Shown here: positions 9,797 to 19,900 of the stretch, piece after piece
Position numbering within the stretch: position 1 is the stretch's first letter
Layout: each line of letters starts with the position of its first letter
Assembly: GCA_032718475.1 (NCBI GenBank)
Contig: JAUCBJ010008850.1
Span: forward strand, 1-64,000
From: Nemertoderma westbladi
Taxonomy: Eukaryota; Xenacoelomorpha; Nemertodermatida; Nemertodermatidae
Reading direction: 5' to 3'
Length of the DNA stretch: 64,000 nucleotides
Translations under genes and position numbers: made by a program
Notes under the pieces: model-generated
What the model was told of the DNA's origin: nothing
The model's database searches: none
What the model saw: the letters and a program-made list of their open reading frames with translations, nothing else

Positions 9797-12063
9797 TGTA
9801 CTCTTCTGAACCACGACCTAGTATTTTAAATATGATTACAATTCTTGCCTCTATTGATAACGCTCTGATCTTAAGCTTATAAGATAAGATATAAGTCTTA
9901 AAGCGTTGAAGGAAATGGCTAATCTTAAAATACTTTTTGTACTACTTTTTTTCAAGTTTGCTATAGAGTTGGATCATCCTTAGTCCTGTTTAATTACTTA
10001 ATAATTTATACAATCTATGGATGTTAAAACATATAAACAATAAGATTCGTTTGCAGTACAGGTCATAACTGCTACTGTATTAGAATACAGATTAAATCCA
10101 TCCGTAAGGAGGACTGTATTCAATAGCAACCGTAAGGTAGCTTACCACCTATAGCAAAACAAATCGGAAAGATGCAGGAGCCCCCGTGGTGTAGTGGTTA
10201 GCATACCTGAACGTTTATCGGGAGACGCGGGTTCGATCCCCGCTGGTGGCGAATTCATGTTTCCGCAAGTCCTGTTTAAATAAATTACTTAATAATTTTT
10301 TCAAGTTTTTTCCTGTAATTTAACACCCTATCCCTCTCCCGCAGAAAACTACTGAAATACCAGTTAATTACAACTGCAGAACTAATAAAACTTGCTGCAC
10401 CGCGTTATTTTCTATTAATCGATAATTACATTGTTGTTGTTGTTGTTGTTGATATATACAGATAGATTTTCTTGCGTCTATAAGTCTATAACCCCCCCCC
10501 CCCCCCCCCGTGCGCCCAGGTGCTTATTGTAAACATCATATAATGCTGTAAATTTTTTATGAGATCATATAAACAAGCAAGTTGATTGAGCTGTCGCTCT
10601 TGATAGCTAGATCAAAGGATTTGAATGTTAAATCAGGATTTTATTTCCTATGCTACCGTTCTTTTAACCACTTCTTTCTTTGCACCCCTGTATAAGATAT
10701 ACAGTACAGTTTACGGTACAGCTCACTGTCTTTAGATTTACCTTTGGTAGGCCTGAAAATATATCCACCTCTTGCGTCTATCACAATTATATCTTTATAC
10801 AGTAGATTAACCAATAGCCTACTGTACTGTGTACCATACGTTTTAATGAGAGTAGCTGAATCTTTTTAACTTTTCAAACCCACAAAGGTTGTGGGAAATC
10901 TCGATCTGGTGTATACATCCGACTTGAAGGTGCAACAGCGTCGACACAAAGTCCACACGATTTCCTGCCTAAATCAACAGCATACCGGCCAGAGTCCCTA
11001 AACTGACCACTTCTCAGGCACTCTGATCAAATTTCCTTCCTGTGAACTGTGTTAATGATGATTATATTAACTATATATTCGCGTGATTGTTAGCTGCAGC
11101 GGTTTGGCCTTCCTTTCCGGTACAGTCAGTGAGTGTAGCTGCAGGTACGGTAAATGGCTTTATGCAGGTCACAACTTCATTAAAAGCCCTGTCCAAATTA
11201 CAAGGCTACTTATCAAAGCCCTGTGGAATGCTTTCTTGGGAGAAATCAATAACAATTTGCGAATTGTGTTAAATGAAGAGTTGCTAGATAGCATCAAAGC
11301 TGTGAAGTTACACTAAATAGAAATTGAAATACTGAACATTGAAAAAGTAGCAGTATATTTCAACCTGTAAACTTTAAATGGGATTCCCCAGAAATACTGT
11401 AGTTTGATATTTTGAATATATCAATATCCGCTCCCCGTTAGATTTAAGTACCTTCGAAGTAGAATGGTTATTATCCAACGGCTTCCACCACAAGATTAGT
11501 TCGCTAAAGGTGCGTTGTCTGTGGGTTCAACGCACAGTCCGCTGCCCATGCCTTGATTTTGCAGCCAACTAATTCGACTCCATGTCAAAACCTCTGAGCA
11601 AACCAAAACTTTTAAATTATTTTAAATGATTTGTACGTACAGTAGTTACTGTAATTATTACATGCAGTATTTATTTTATTTTGAATTTTAAGTTAATTCA
11701 AACTTATCAGTTAGATATATTAAATGCGTCATATCCTCAATATATTAATTTTTACTAGCCGTCCCACGTACTGCAATATTGTCTGCAATTGATTATTCAC
11801 AAGCTGCTATTTTCTATTGTTGTTTTGTAAACATTATTGTTTTTTTTTATTAAAAACATTGGGCCTTTGAATAATTAAATCTGTGGGCCATTCATTTATA
11901 TGAGTCATAAACACACATCGTCGTAAAACGTAGAGCAGCAATGCTGCCGATTATGGTAAGAAACCATAAATAATACCGCCTTACTTTTTACCAACATAAA
12001 TACAGTATATATAATTATCATTCCTCCCTATATATTTTACATCATAGAATTCGATTAACAAGT
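9797..12063. other. Intergenic upstream of the peptide gene
   Basis: Contains the tRNA-like sequence listed separately, a short TTG repeat (about 10431-10450), a C run (about 10494-10509) and a short inverted-repeat-rich AT segment. Two overlapping ORFs at 11083-11316 show no recognisable domain and no splice support. TATATAA lies about 55 bp before the ATG of the next gene. Confidence 0.4.
10180..10250 (+). tRNA. tRNA-like sequence, probably SINE head or pseudo-tRNA
   Basis: It folds as a cloverleaf. The acceptor stem GCCCCCG/TGGTGGC has one mismatch and a wobble. The D arm includes GTAGTGGTTAGCA. The anticodon stem CCTGA/TCGGG is complete, with loop ACGTTTA. The T arm GCGGG-TTCGATC-CCCGC is perfect. 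The anticodon would be GTT (Asn), but the invariant U33 is C, and the body resembles Asp/Glu/Gly-type tRNAs, so a functional tRNA is unlikely. The A box and B box are intact, as expected for a tRNA-derived SINE. No 3' CCA or clear SINE tail was seen. Confidence 0.6.
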
Positions 12064-13410
12064 ATGCATTCCCGATTGGTTTATTTATTCATCGTCTTCA
12101 CCCTCTTTATTGTCTGCCAGACTTCATACATCCCCCGAATGGACTTGGAACCAATGGATTCAGTCTACCTAGGCGATCCTGACAGACAGGTTAGCTTGGA
12201 AAATTGTTATACTATTTAAAATTGTTCTGAATAAAATCCTGGTAAAATATCATTAAAGTTTAAATAAATTCATAAGACCTACATTATGTGTGACGAGTCA
12301 GAACAGTGAGCTATCAGCTTCCACAATTCGGGAGGTTTTCCAAATTGGGGGGTGTGTGTGCGTTATTGCCGAAAGCCAATGATTGGGCATTCTGATACAA
12401 CCCCCCCCCCCCCCCCCCCCCAAGTTGCGGCCATTTTGAGGGCTGCCATGTACCACTGCACTTTTTCGGTGAGTTATTTTGCAAGAAGGCCCAAGACCTG
12501 TTATATGTACTGTAGGTCTACATACTGTGTAAACATATTTCAGTGTTCTGTAGAAACTGTAGGCCTACATGGCCATGGCCAGCATTACAGTAAAGCATAG
12601 GCAAGTACACCGTTCCCCGGAATATAATGTCGTAGTGCATTTCGGCCCCTACCGCCAATTTTTACTACAAAATATTCATGAGATTCCATGCAATTTAAAG
12701 GCAATGGTTTCACCTTCATCCTCCTTTCTTGGTTGCCAAAATTTATATTTTCACTTTCAATCCTTAGCTACTGTAAAACAAGCATTTAAAAAGTGTCTCC
12801 GTCGAAATTACACAAGTTACACTGTAAGATTCATTTGTGTCGTATCTGTCACTGACTTTTGACACTACAGTATATTCCGGGGCATGGTGGTTGTTACTGT
12901 AGGAGGTTTTATCAACTTATAGAAACACGCCTATGATGACGTATACAGTAATACTGTAGTAGTAGCGGGCTTTTTGAAAATCCTAAAGATATTTTCTAAT
13001 TTGTAATTTGAAGTCAATAAATAGTTCTTTTAGCACACAGTTTTAGTACGTGGTAAATTCGTATTGTTTGTCGGCCAGTCGGTCTGACTCAATGTGTGAA
13101 CATGTACAACCCAACAACCACTCGAATATAATTTAATTTAAATTTAAATTATTAATAAGGTCTAACGGTGTTCTGTATTATTATACTTAAAGTAAATTAA
13201 ATTAAATTAAATTAATAATTTAAATAATGTAAAATAATACAGAACACCGTTAGACCTTATTAATTATTATTATTTTAGGAAATATTAGCCAATGACAACA
13301 TGAATGGGCAATTCGGAGGGTTTATGGGAAATAGACAAATTAAAAGAGATGTGTGTATCGACAGACGACGTAAAATTATATATAAATGTGGTTCAAGGCC
13401 GAACGTATAA
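12064..13410 (+). CDS. Putative secreted neuropeptide-like precursor (2 exons)
   Basis: Exon 1 is 12064-12189 (42 codons, donor CAG then GTTAGC). Exon 2 is 13279-13410 (43 codons plus TAA, acceptor TATTTTAG). Both join in phase 0, and only this frame of exon 2 is open. The 85-residue product starts with a clear signal peptide (MHSRLVYLFIVFTLFIVCQTS). It continues with an acidic spacer, then NGQFGGFMGNRQI, then a dibasic KR, then the 20-residue C-terminal peptide DVC...YKCGSRPNV. That peptide has two cysteines ten residues apart (positions 68 and 79) and is strongly basic (RRRK). This is the architecture of a small peptide-hormone precursor. C-x10-C is also the ring size of somatostatin and, as I recall, the cysteine spacing of the C-terminal motif of luqin/RYamide precursors. 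No amidation site or RW/RY peptide is present, so I give no family. A likely 3' UTR exon starts at 13944, after a GTAAGT donor at 13414. Confidence 0.6.
13151..13264. repeat. Perfect 32-bp inverted repeat inside the peptide-gene intron
   Basis: Arms 13151-13182 and 13233-13264 are exact reverse complements (core AAGGTCTAACGGTGTTCTG), separated by 50 bp of AAATT repeats. The right arm ends only 14 bp before the splice acceptor of exon 2, so a hairpin in the pre-mRNA would end next to the 3' splice site. It could be a small MITE. Confidence 0.9.
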
Positions 13411-14210
13411 AGCGTAAGTTATATAAGTATAAAAACAGTACATAGTTTACCTGCAAATATCGCCCATGTGAAGAATACCATGTTTTCAGTTTTCGGTGAT
13501 ATTTTATTTGAATTTATGAAGCATTTTGTATTTTTTTTATTTCTCCCCATTAAGCGACTTATAACGACTATATCTATCTTATAACCTGTACATACAGTAT
13601 GCTAATTCGTTTATTGTTTTGGTTAGATTCAGCCCTACTGTAACCTGGGTTTTAAGCGAAAACCTGGAACTGTAGGCCAATTCTTCACATGGGGGTAAAC
13701 TGCAAAGTGACATATTGCGTGGTAAATACAGTAACATTATTTATCGTACAGTTAACTTAGTCTGTCGAAGACCTTCGCTATTTGGAAGCCAACTCCAAAC
13801 CAACATGGCCTGCGTGACAGTTTGACTTTTTAAGGATAATAAGTATTATAATCACTCAATGACTCTAACAATACATTAGACTTACATTACATATGGAACT
13901 TAAACAAACGTAAAAATACTGTATATAATGTTTTATATTTTAGGTTCATTGAGGTAATCATGGATCTCGCCTGCTTGAGTAACTCCCACTACCAAGAAAA
14001 TTAGCTTTAATATAAGTTAATTGTTAATTATTAACTCTTTTAGTAAACTGGTTTTTCGCTTTATTATTAAAATATGGTTCCACGTGTAGGTCTACAATAC
14101 TGTATTTGAACAACTAGCGTTATATTGTAGCTTTACGTTTCTGTAACAATGTAAGGATAAATAGCATTTTATTATGTTAAGAATATAGGTAGGCCTATAT
14201 GACTTAATGT
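13411..14210 (+). other. 3' region of the peptide gene and spacer to the retrotransposon
   Basis: A good donor (AGC then GTAAGT, 13414) and an acceptor (TATTTTAG, exon from 13944) suggest a spliced 3' UTR. An ATTAAA near 14066 could serve for polyadenylation. No other coding sequence is seen. Confidence 0.4.
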
Positions 14211-14215
14211 ACAGG
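14211..14215. repeat. Left target-site duplication ACAGG
   Basis: Matches 30798-30802 exactly and lies directly outside the LTR. Confidence 0.9.
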
Positions 14216-14349
14216 TATAGAATTATATTCCCTAAATGCCGTGGATTTTCAAAATTTTATTTTATTCGGATTAACTTTTGTAAAGATTGCTTTGAGTTCT
14301 CATTAGTATTGGTTCTATCTATTGTACATCTATCGGTCAAGTGGTTCAG

Positions 14350-14407
14350 TAGCTCAGTTGGTAGAGCGTTGGAAATTATATGTGTAGTAGGTATCGAGTT
14401 CGAATCC
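14350..14407 (+). promoter_or_regulatory. Pol III-type A box and B box in the LTR U3
   Basis: TAGCTCAGTTGG at 14350-14361 matches the tRNA A box perfectly, and GAGTTCGAATCC at 14396-14407 matches the B box closely. Spacing is as in a tRNA gene, but the T stem is poor and the anticodon arm degenerate, so this is a tRNA-derived or tRNA-mimicking module. The same sequence is in the 3' LTR (about 29011-29068). Confidence 0.7.
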
Positions 14408-14484
14408 TAGTAAGTGCGAATTATTTTTTGTACAGAATTTCAACTCGTTTAAATTAACCGCTACAAATTAATTGCATTTGTCTG

Positions 14485-14643
14485 TACCAATGAGACTGTA
14501 GTTATTTGATTGTAACCAATGTCGTGCAAGTTATATATTAGCTGGACCAATAGCTATCTTTAAAACCTTGTTAGAACCCATAGAACAATCGAGAATTTTC
14601 TCGATTGATTGCGGCACAAATTTGCTATAAAAGGGTGCGATTT
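14485..14643 (+). promoter_or_regulatory. LTR RNA polymerase II promoter
   Basis: Three ACCAAT boxes (near 14487, 14516 and 14545) precede TATAAAAG at 14636-14643. Transcription should start near 14667. The same arrangement in the 3' LTR has its TATA box at 29297-29304. Confidence 0.7.
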
Positions 14644-16136
14644 GTTCATTAGTTATTATTCTATATTACTCTCTCAGTTATTCAGTTATCTGATATTTGT
14701 TTATTCTGTGATTAGTTTTCAGATTACATCGTATTATAATTATATCTTCTGTAATAAAGTCAGAATATTCTCTCAGCTTTTCTATCTGTTTTACTATGAA
14801 TTCACTACGGTGAACAAACTCAGGGACAGGATGGCCGGCTAGAGATCGGGCCGCAGCAATGAACGGGAACATCACGGGAATGTAGACGAGAGACAACCCG
14901 CAATACCATTTAGAGTTATTCGCCCATCGCCTGAAAGGTTAGACAGCGTTCGATCCTTGCTACCTAAGTGTAAGACCAAAAGATCAAAAGGTAGACGTAG
15001 TGACACGCTGTAAGCCCAAAATTACATCATAGGGACTGTACTGTCTTGATTCAGGAAAAACCCACAGTAGACCTTCACATTCCTACGGGGGGAGAGAGAG
15101 CGCAGGCAGATACTAGTACGCAGATAGGACGTAGGCACACCGGTACAAGGCATACACATTGGTTAGGGTGCAGCAAACTGTACGCTTAACTCTTGCTAAG
15201 TACAGGTGTGTGTGCGACTATTTGCAGTACGTCAGTGTCCATTGCATTAGAACTTGTAGGCTAGGGGGGTTGCTGTGTTTTCACCTGAATTGGGATTGTA
15301 CCGTTCGGGCGGTAGGGCAGTTTACACTAGGCGCAAATAAATTGAGGCTATCAGGGATATACTAACATCTACCGTGTCCCCGCCAACGCCCTAATAGGAA
15401 GTTACCCGGACTACCTGGGTGACTAAAATTCTAGATAGGAGCCAGGATAGCTATTAGTACCCGTACGCCTACAGTAGTAAACTAACACATCTCTTCTTAG
15501 TATCAGGGACCTGGTACCTAAAATTGCCGAATTCTGGGCGTAGTATTAACCTTATGCCTGAATTTGAGTCCTGGAAATACGCAAGAGGGGAAGGAACCTT
15601 ATCATTCGTGAGTATTGGACCTACAAGTTATAAAATTGGAATATTCGTAAATGCACACCGTACCCAGTAATTATATATGTGAAGGAGCAAAACTGTTTTG
15701 ACCGTTCAGAATTATCACACGCGCGTTAGAAATTATTTACACCTCGAAATATATAAAATTAACTTTGTCCGTACTGTGCTTTGCCCGCTAGTTAGACATC
15801 TCCAAATCTCTGCCTGTACCTAGCTAGCGTCTCTTTGCCCAACCATATAAATCACACCGCGGCAAAGTATACGAGCCCCTTAGTCCGTCAGTGAGTCAGC
15901 CTGATTTTAGGATTCGCTGCGCGGGATTTTGTTTTATCGAAGTTTGTCTGCTCGTAGACTGTTTTCTGCCTCACCGGTTATAAGAGATCGATACTGCAAT
16001 ATATTCGCTTACTTAGAGTTTACTGTTTTGGTGAGAAGGTCGGATTTATGATTTGATTTACAAACTTTACAGTAGGATATTGCAGGTATTGTTACCGTCT
16101 TTTCGTATAGTAGGAATAGGCGTATCTCTTCCAATA

Positions 16137-16945
16137 GTAGGAATGTGTTTTACTGAACTACGGTTCGGTAGGACTAAAGTTATTTGAAAATTTTGTATTT
16201 TGAGGTAAAAATTTATATTTGATTAGCTAAGTGCTAATTTTTTGAAATAAAATTTGATTTGAACCGCGTGTAAAATATTTTGGAATTGAATACCGGTGTT
16301 TAAAAGGGTTTAAATACCATATTGTACCGGTACAAAATTTTTCGTAAAGTAAAACCTAACTCTTTTGTTTTTCAGGATTCAGAACTCATTTCTAGACTGT
16401 AACGGGAGCAAGACCGTGTTTAGCAAGTTTGGGAGATAGATAACTCAACAACTTTGGTTGGGAAAATCGCGTTTCGTCCGCAACGTTAAAAACGGAAGGG
16501 TTCACGTCCGGTTTGTATCTGGGAATCTGTTTTTCTGGAGAATTATTGGAGTGGGTGAGTTCGAAAAGTTGCATAAATAAGTTAGGCATTACCGTATTAG
16601 TTAAAAATTATTGTGGGTTCCACTGTCTCAAGTATTTATGCATTCCGTACGATTTCTTTGTTCATTGCTGAATTAGTCCGTATTATTGTATTTAATTTAT
16701 CTTTTGATAACGCATATCGTTATCCGATTTATTTGTTATAAAATTGGGCGCTAGGCTAATTTTATTATATACTCATTCCGTGACATTTATTTGCTGTAAA
16801 ATTGGCCGTTTAGGCTAATTTTATCCATCTGCTATAAAATCGGCCGGTAGGCTAATTTTATAAGACTGTAATTAGTACCGTTTAGATATAAATACGGTAA
16901 ACTCGATACTTTGACACTCACTTTACTTGACTTACAACTACCGAA
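16137..16945 (+). other. Leader between 5' LTR and gag
   Basis: 809 bp of untranslated leader. A TTGTTTTTCAG acceptor-like site ends at about 16375, and a GGTGAGAAG donor-like site lies near 16030 in U5, so the leader might be spliced. TATAAAAT(T/C)GG(C/G)CG(C/G/T) words repeat near 16737, 16794 and 16833. No tRNA-complementary primer site adjoins the LTR. Confidence 0.5.
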
Positions 16946-19900
16946 ATGAGTGACAAACAAGACTATACGAAGAATACACAAACCGACTATGACTCATGCG
17001 ACGGAGATAAGTCAGCAGCGGAAGAACAACAGGGGAAGACTCGCGAGCCTACCGAACCTACACCGTGTGCGTCACCAGTACATCCAACGGGAGTACCGGA
17101 TGCCGTAGTACGAGGTGACGGCAGGACCGAGGACTTTCTAACTGTTCCGCAACCTAGATACAGGGAAACGGAAATGGTAAGTTCAGCAGGAAGCACAGAA
17201 AGTGTGGTTAGAAGCGTCGGAGGTTACATGGTGCATATTACCAGGAGTATTGGAGAAGGCCAACGCATATTAGACGGGTTGACCGCTCCGATGTCTCGAT
17301 TCGAGTTCTACACCCTCCAGGTTAGAGTACAGAGTAAAGTATATAAGTCCGTAGATAATCTAGTTGGCCTACAAGATCTAGCTAGACAGAGACAGGACAT
17401 GGATACTCAACTTAGAATCCTCGAGAAACTAATGATCGCTAGAGAGAAACTGATTCAGTTTAAGTCGACGATTAGACAGATACAACAGGAACAAGCGGAC
17501 CAGTTGTTAGGTGAGTCAGTTTCGGACGAATTATTACAACCCGAGGAAGAACAGGAACTGTACCGACTGGATGGACAATTAAAACACCTGACGGACCACT
17601 TACGCATGTGCGGCGAAGACGTCGGCGATTTGGAAACCGTGCCGGAATATACGAGGGAAACTTCATTCGCACAAATCGAATCGGCACCGGGAATACTAAA
17701 TCAATCGCTGGTAAGTATTCGTAGCGAAATCTGCGAGGGAAGTATGGTCACGTCAGAAGTTGCTCGACAACAGCAACAGTTCTACAGACAGCAACACGAT
17801 ATGGAAGAACAAGCTCAACTTCTAATGATACAAACAGCGGTAGAGGAAGAGAAAATACGTGTCGCGAATGTAGCGAGAATCTCTCATCTGCAGGAACAAG
17901 CCGAACTCGAAGCGGCCGAAATGGAAAGGTTAGAGTTGGACATTGCCCAACAAGCGGCAGCGGCCAAGTTAGCGCAACGAACGGCAACGGCCGAGTTAGA
18001 GCGACAAACGGCGGCAGCCGAGTTAGAGCGACAAACGGCGGCAGCCGAGTTAGAGCGACAAACGGCGGCAGCCGAGTTAGAGCGACAAACGGAAGTGGCG
18101 GAGTTAGAAAGAAAGCGACTAGTTTCAGAAGCCAGAGTCGAGATGAAGACACGGCAAATAAAAGCCCAACAAGCGATACGACAAGCAGAGTTCGAGGCGC
18201 AACAACAACAAACGGAACAACGAGAAAAGGAAGTTAAACTCCGTTTCGAACTTGAGAAAAGGGCGAGAGAATTAGCCGAAACCAAGGAAAATCTGGATCT
18301 TCTAGCTCGTGATCGATCGATGAGATCTCGTGACGGACATGATCTAGACCAGTTAGAGGTAAGGCACCGCCAAATCCAGGAACGAATGAAGGAAGGTTCG
18401 GTAGGGGCACCTGGACGAGAAAGACAATTAGTTAAGGACTTATGTCAAAGATTCCCTCAGGTAACTCCTATGTTTGCACCTGTTACGACTAAGGAACCTG
18501 TTTCGATTGCTGGTAGCAGTGATATCTCTCCTATCCATGGTGTGACGGAACACAGGTTTGTTATTCCGGACAAGTTTATACCTTCAAGAGCAACGTCGTC
18601 GCCTATTTTGAGGGTCAAGGTAAGTAACCCACCGATTACAGATCGTAGTAGTTTATTGACCGGACCTGCACTACTGACGACAAAACAGGTGAGTCCACCT
18701 TTGACACCTAAACCCGTTACGCACTACGAATACCCAATGACGTTTCGACCTACAAGGCCAGTTGATTCAAATGCTGTCATTCGTCCACCGGTTCAGTTTG
18801 CATCGCAATCTACGACTTCAAGGAAGACTTGTGAGCCTACCGAACAACGGAGACCAGTGGATACGCGACCGCTCAACCAGTTCACATCGCAATCTACGAC
18901 TTCGAGGAAGACTTGTGAGCCTACCGAACAACGGAGACCAGTGGATACGCGACCGCTCAACCAGTTCACATCGCAATCTACGACTTCGAGGAAGACTTGT
19001 GAGCCTACCGAACAACGGAGATCAGTGGACGATGTTCCGAAACGAAATGTTAAAATTCGTACGACGCAACGGACGCGAGCACGTCGACCACCATATCCGG
19101 ATGATAGTAGTACTTCGAGCGAATCGGATTACCCGAAACGCGAGGTATTTAGAACAGGGGCGGCCGATGAATATAAACGCGAGCGTTCAGACAACTCCTT
19201 TGCAGACAATCCTCCACAGAATACACCAACACCGAAGGCGTTACAACCAACGGACGCAATTAGTACACAACAGTTCGCCGACATTCTGCGACCAGTTGTC
19301 AATAAGTTGGCTCAGATCGAGGAACGTCTGGAGGAAGGTTACACCGACAGTTCGAGAAATTCCGAATTCGAACACAATAGACACCCGAAGGCACCACAAA
19401 GACCGGTACCTTCAAACCCCACATCGTATCAGGGAAAAGCGCCAAGAAGGGAGAACATCAACCAGACTACCAACCAAGGACGCGAAACTCTGAACGTTGC
19501 CGAGGAGATAGCGAAATTCGCAGCCAGACAGGGATTGCCGGTACAACAACCACCGAAGTTTTCCGGTAGCTCAAAACACTGGCATACCTTCGTAGACTAT
19601 ATCGAATCCCAGATCGCCGTGTGCGCCTTTACATCACGGGAGAAGTTCAATTACCTGCTCCAAACGTTGTCAGGAGAACCTAAACGTTTGGCGGAGACTT
19701 TCGTCGGTGTACCGGACGCTTTCGAACTAGCGTACGATCGTTTAACTTCGATATACGGAGGTACAGTGAGTATGGCCAGGTCAGTAATAGAGGAACTCTG
19801 TAAGGGAGGGGCTATCACTAAACCCGTCGACTTACTAAAACTAGCTGACGAGATCAAGAACGCTATCACTACCTTAAGATCAATTGGACAACTTGATTAC

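Larger units (their letters stand above)
14216..16136 (+). repeat. 5' LTR of the BEL/Pao element (1921 bp)
   Basis: Begins TATAGAATT and ends CCAATA, so the termini are TAT...ATA and not TG...CA. U3 holds a tRNA-like module, three ACCAAT boxes and a TATA box. AATAAA at 14753-14758 lies about 110 bp downstream of the TATA box, so the R region is short and U5 is about 1.3 kb and non-coding. Small ORFs inside occur identically in the 3' LTR and have no recognisable domain. Confidence 0.93.

Noticed and set aside
10180-10250. Functional tRNA-Asn gene
   Set aside because: The cloverleaf is good, but position 33 is C, the acceptor stem has a mismatch and the body is not Asn-like; a SINE head or pseudo-tRNA is more likely.
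11083-11316. 77- and 61-codon overlapping ORFs as a gene
   Set aside because: No domain, no splice or promoter support, and two frames of equal merit.
12064-13410. Luqin/RYamide or somatostatin precursor
   Set aside because: The cysteine spacing fits, but no amidated RW/RY peptide and no FWK-type ring core are present, so no family name was given.
14207-15365. Small ORFs in the LTR, repeated at 28868-30026
   Set aside because: Identical copies are expected because the LTRs are nearly identical; no domain, no coding signature.
18762-19493. 243-codon ORF in another frame of gag
   Set aside because: Shadow of the tandem-repeat region of the gag-pol frame, which has the recognisable domains.
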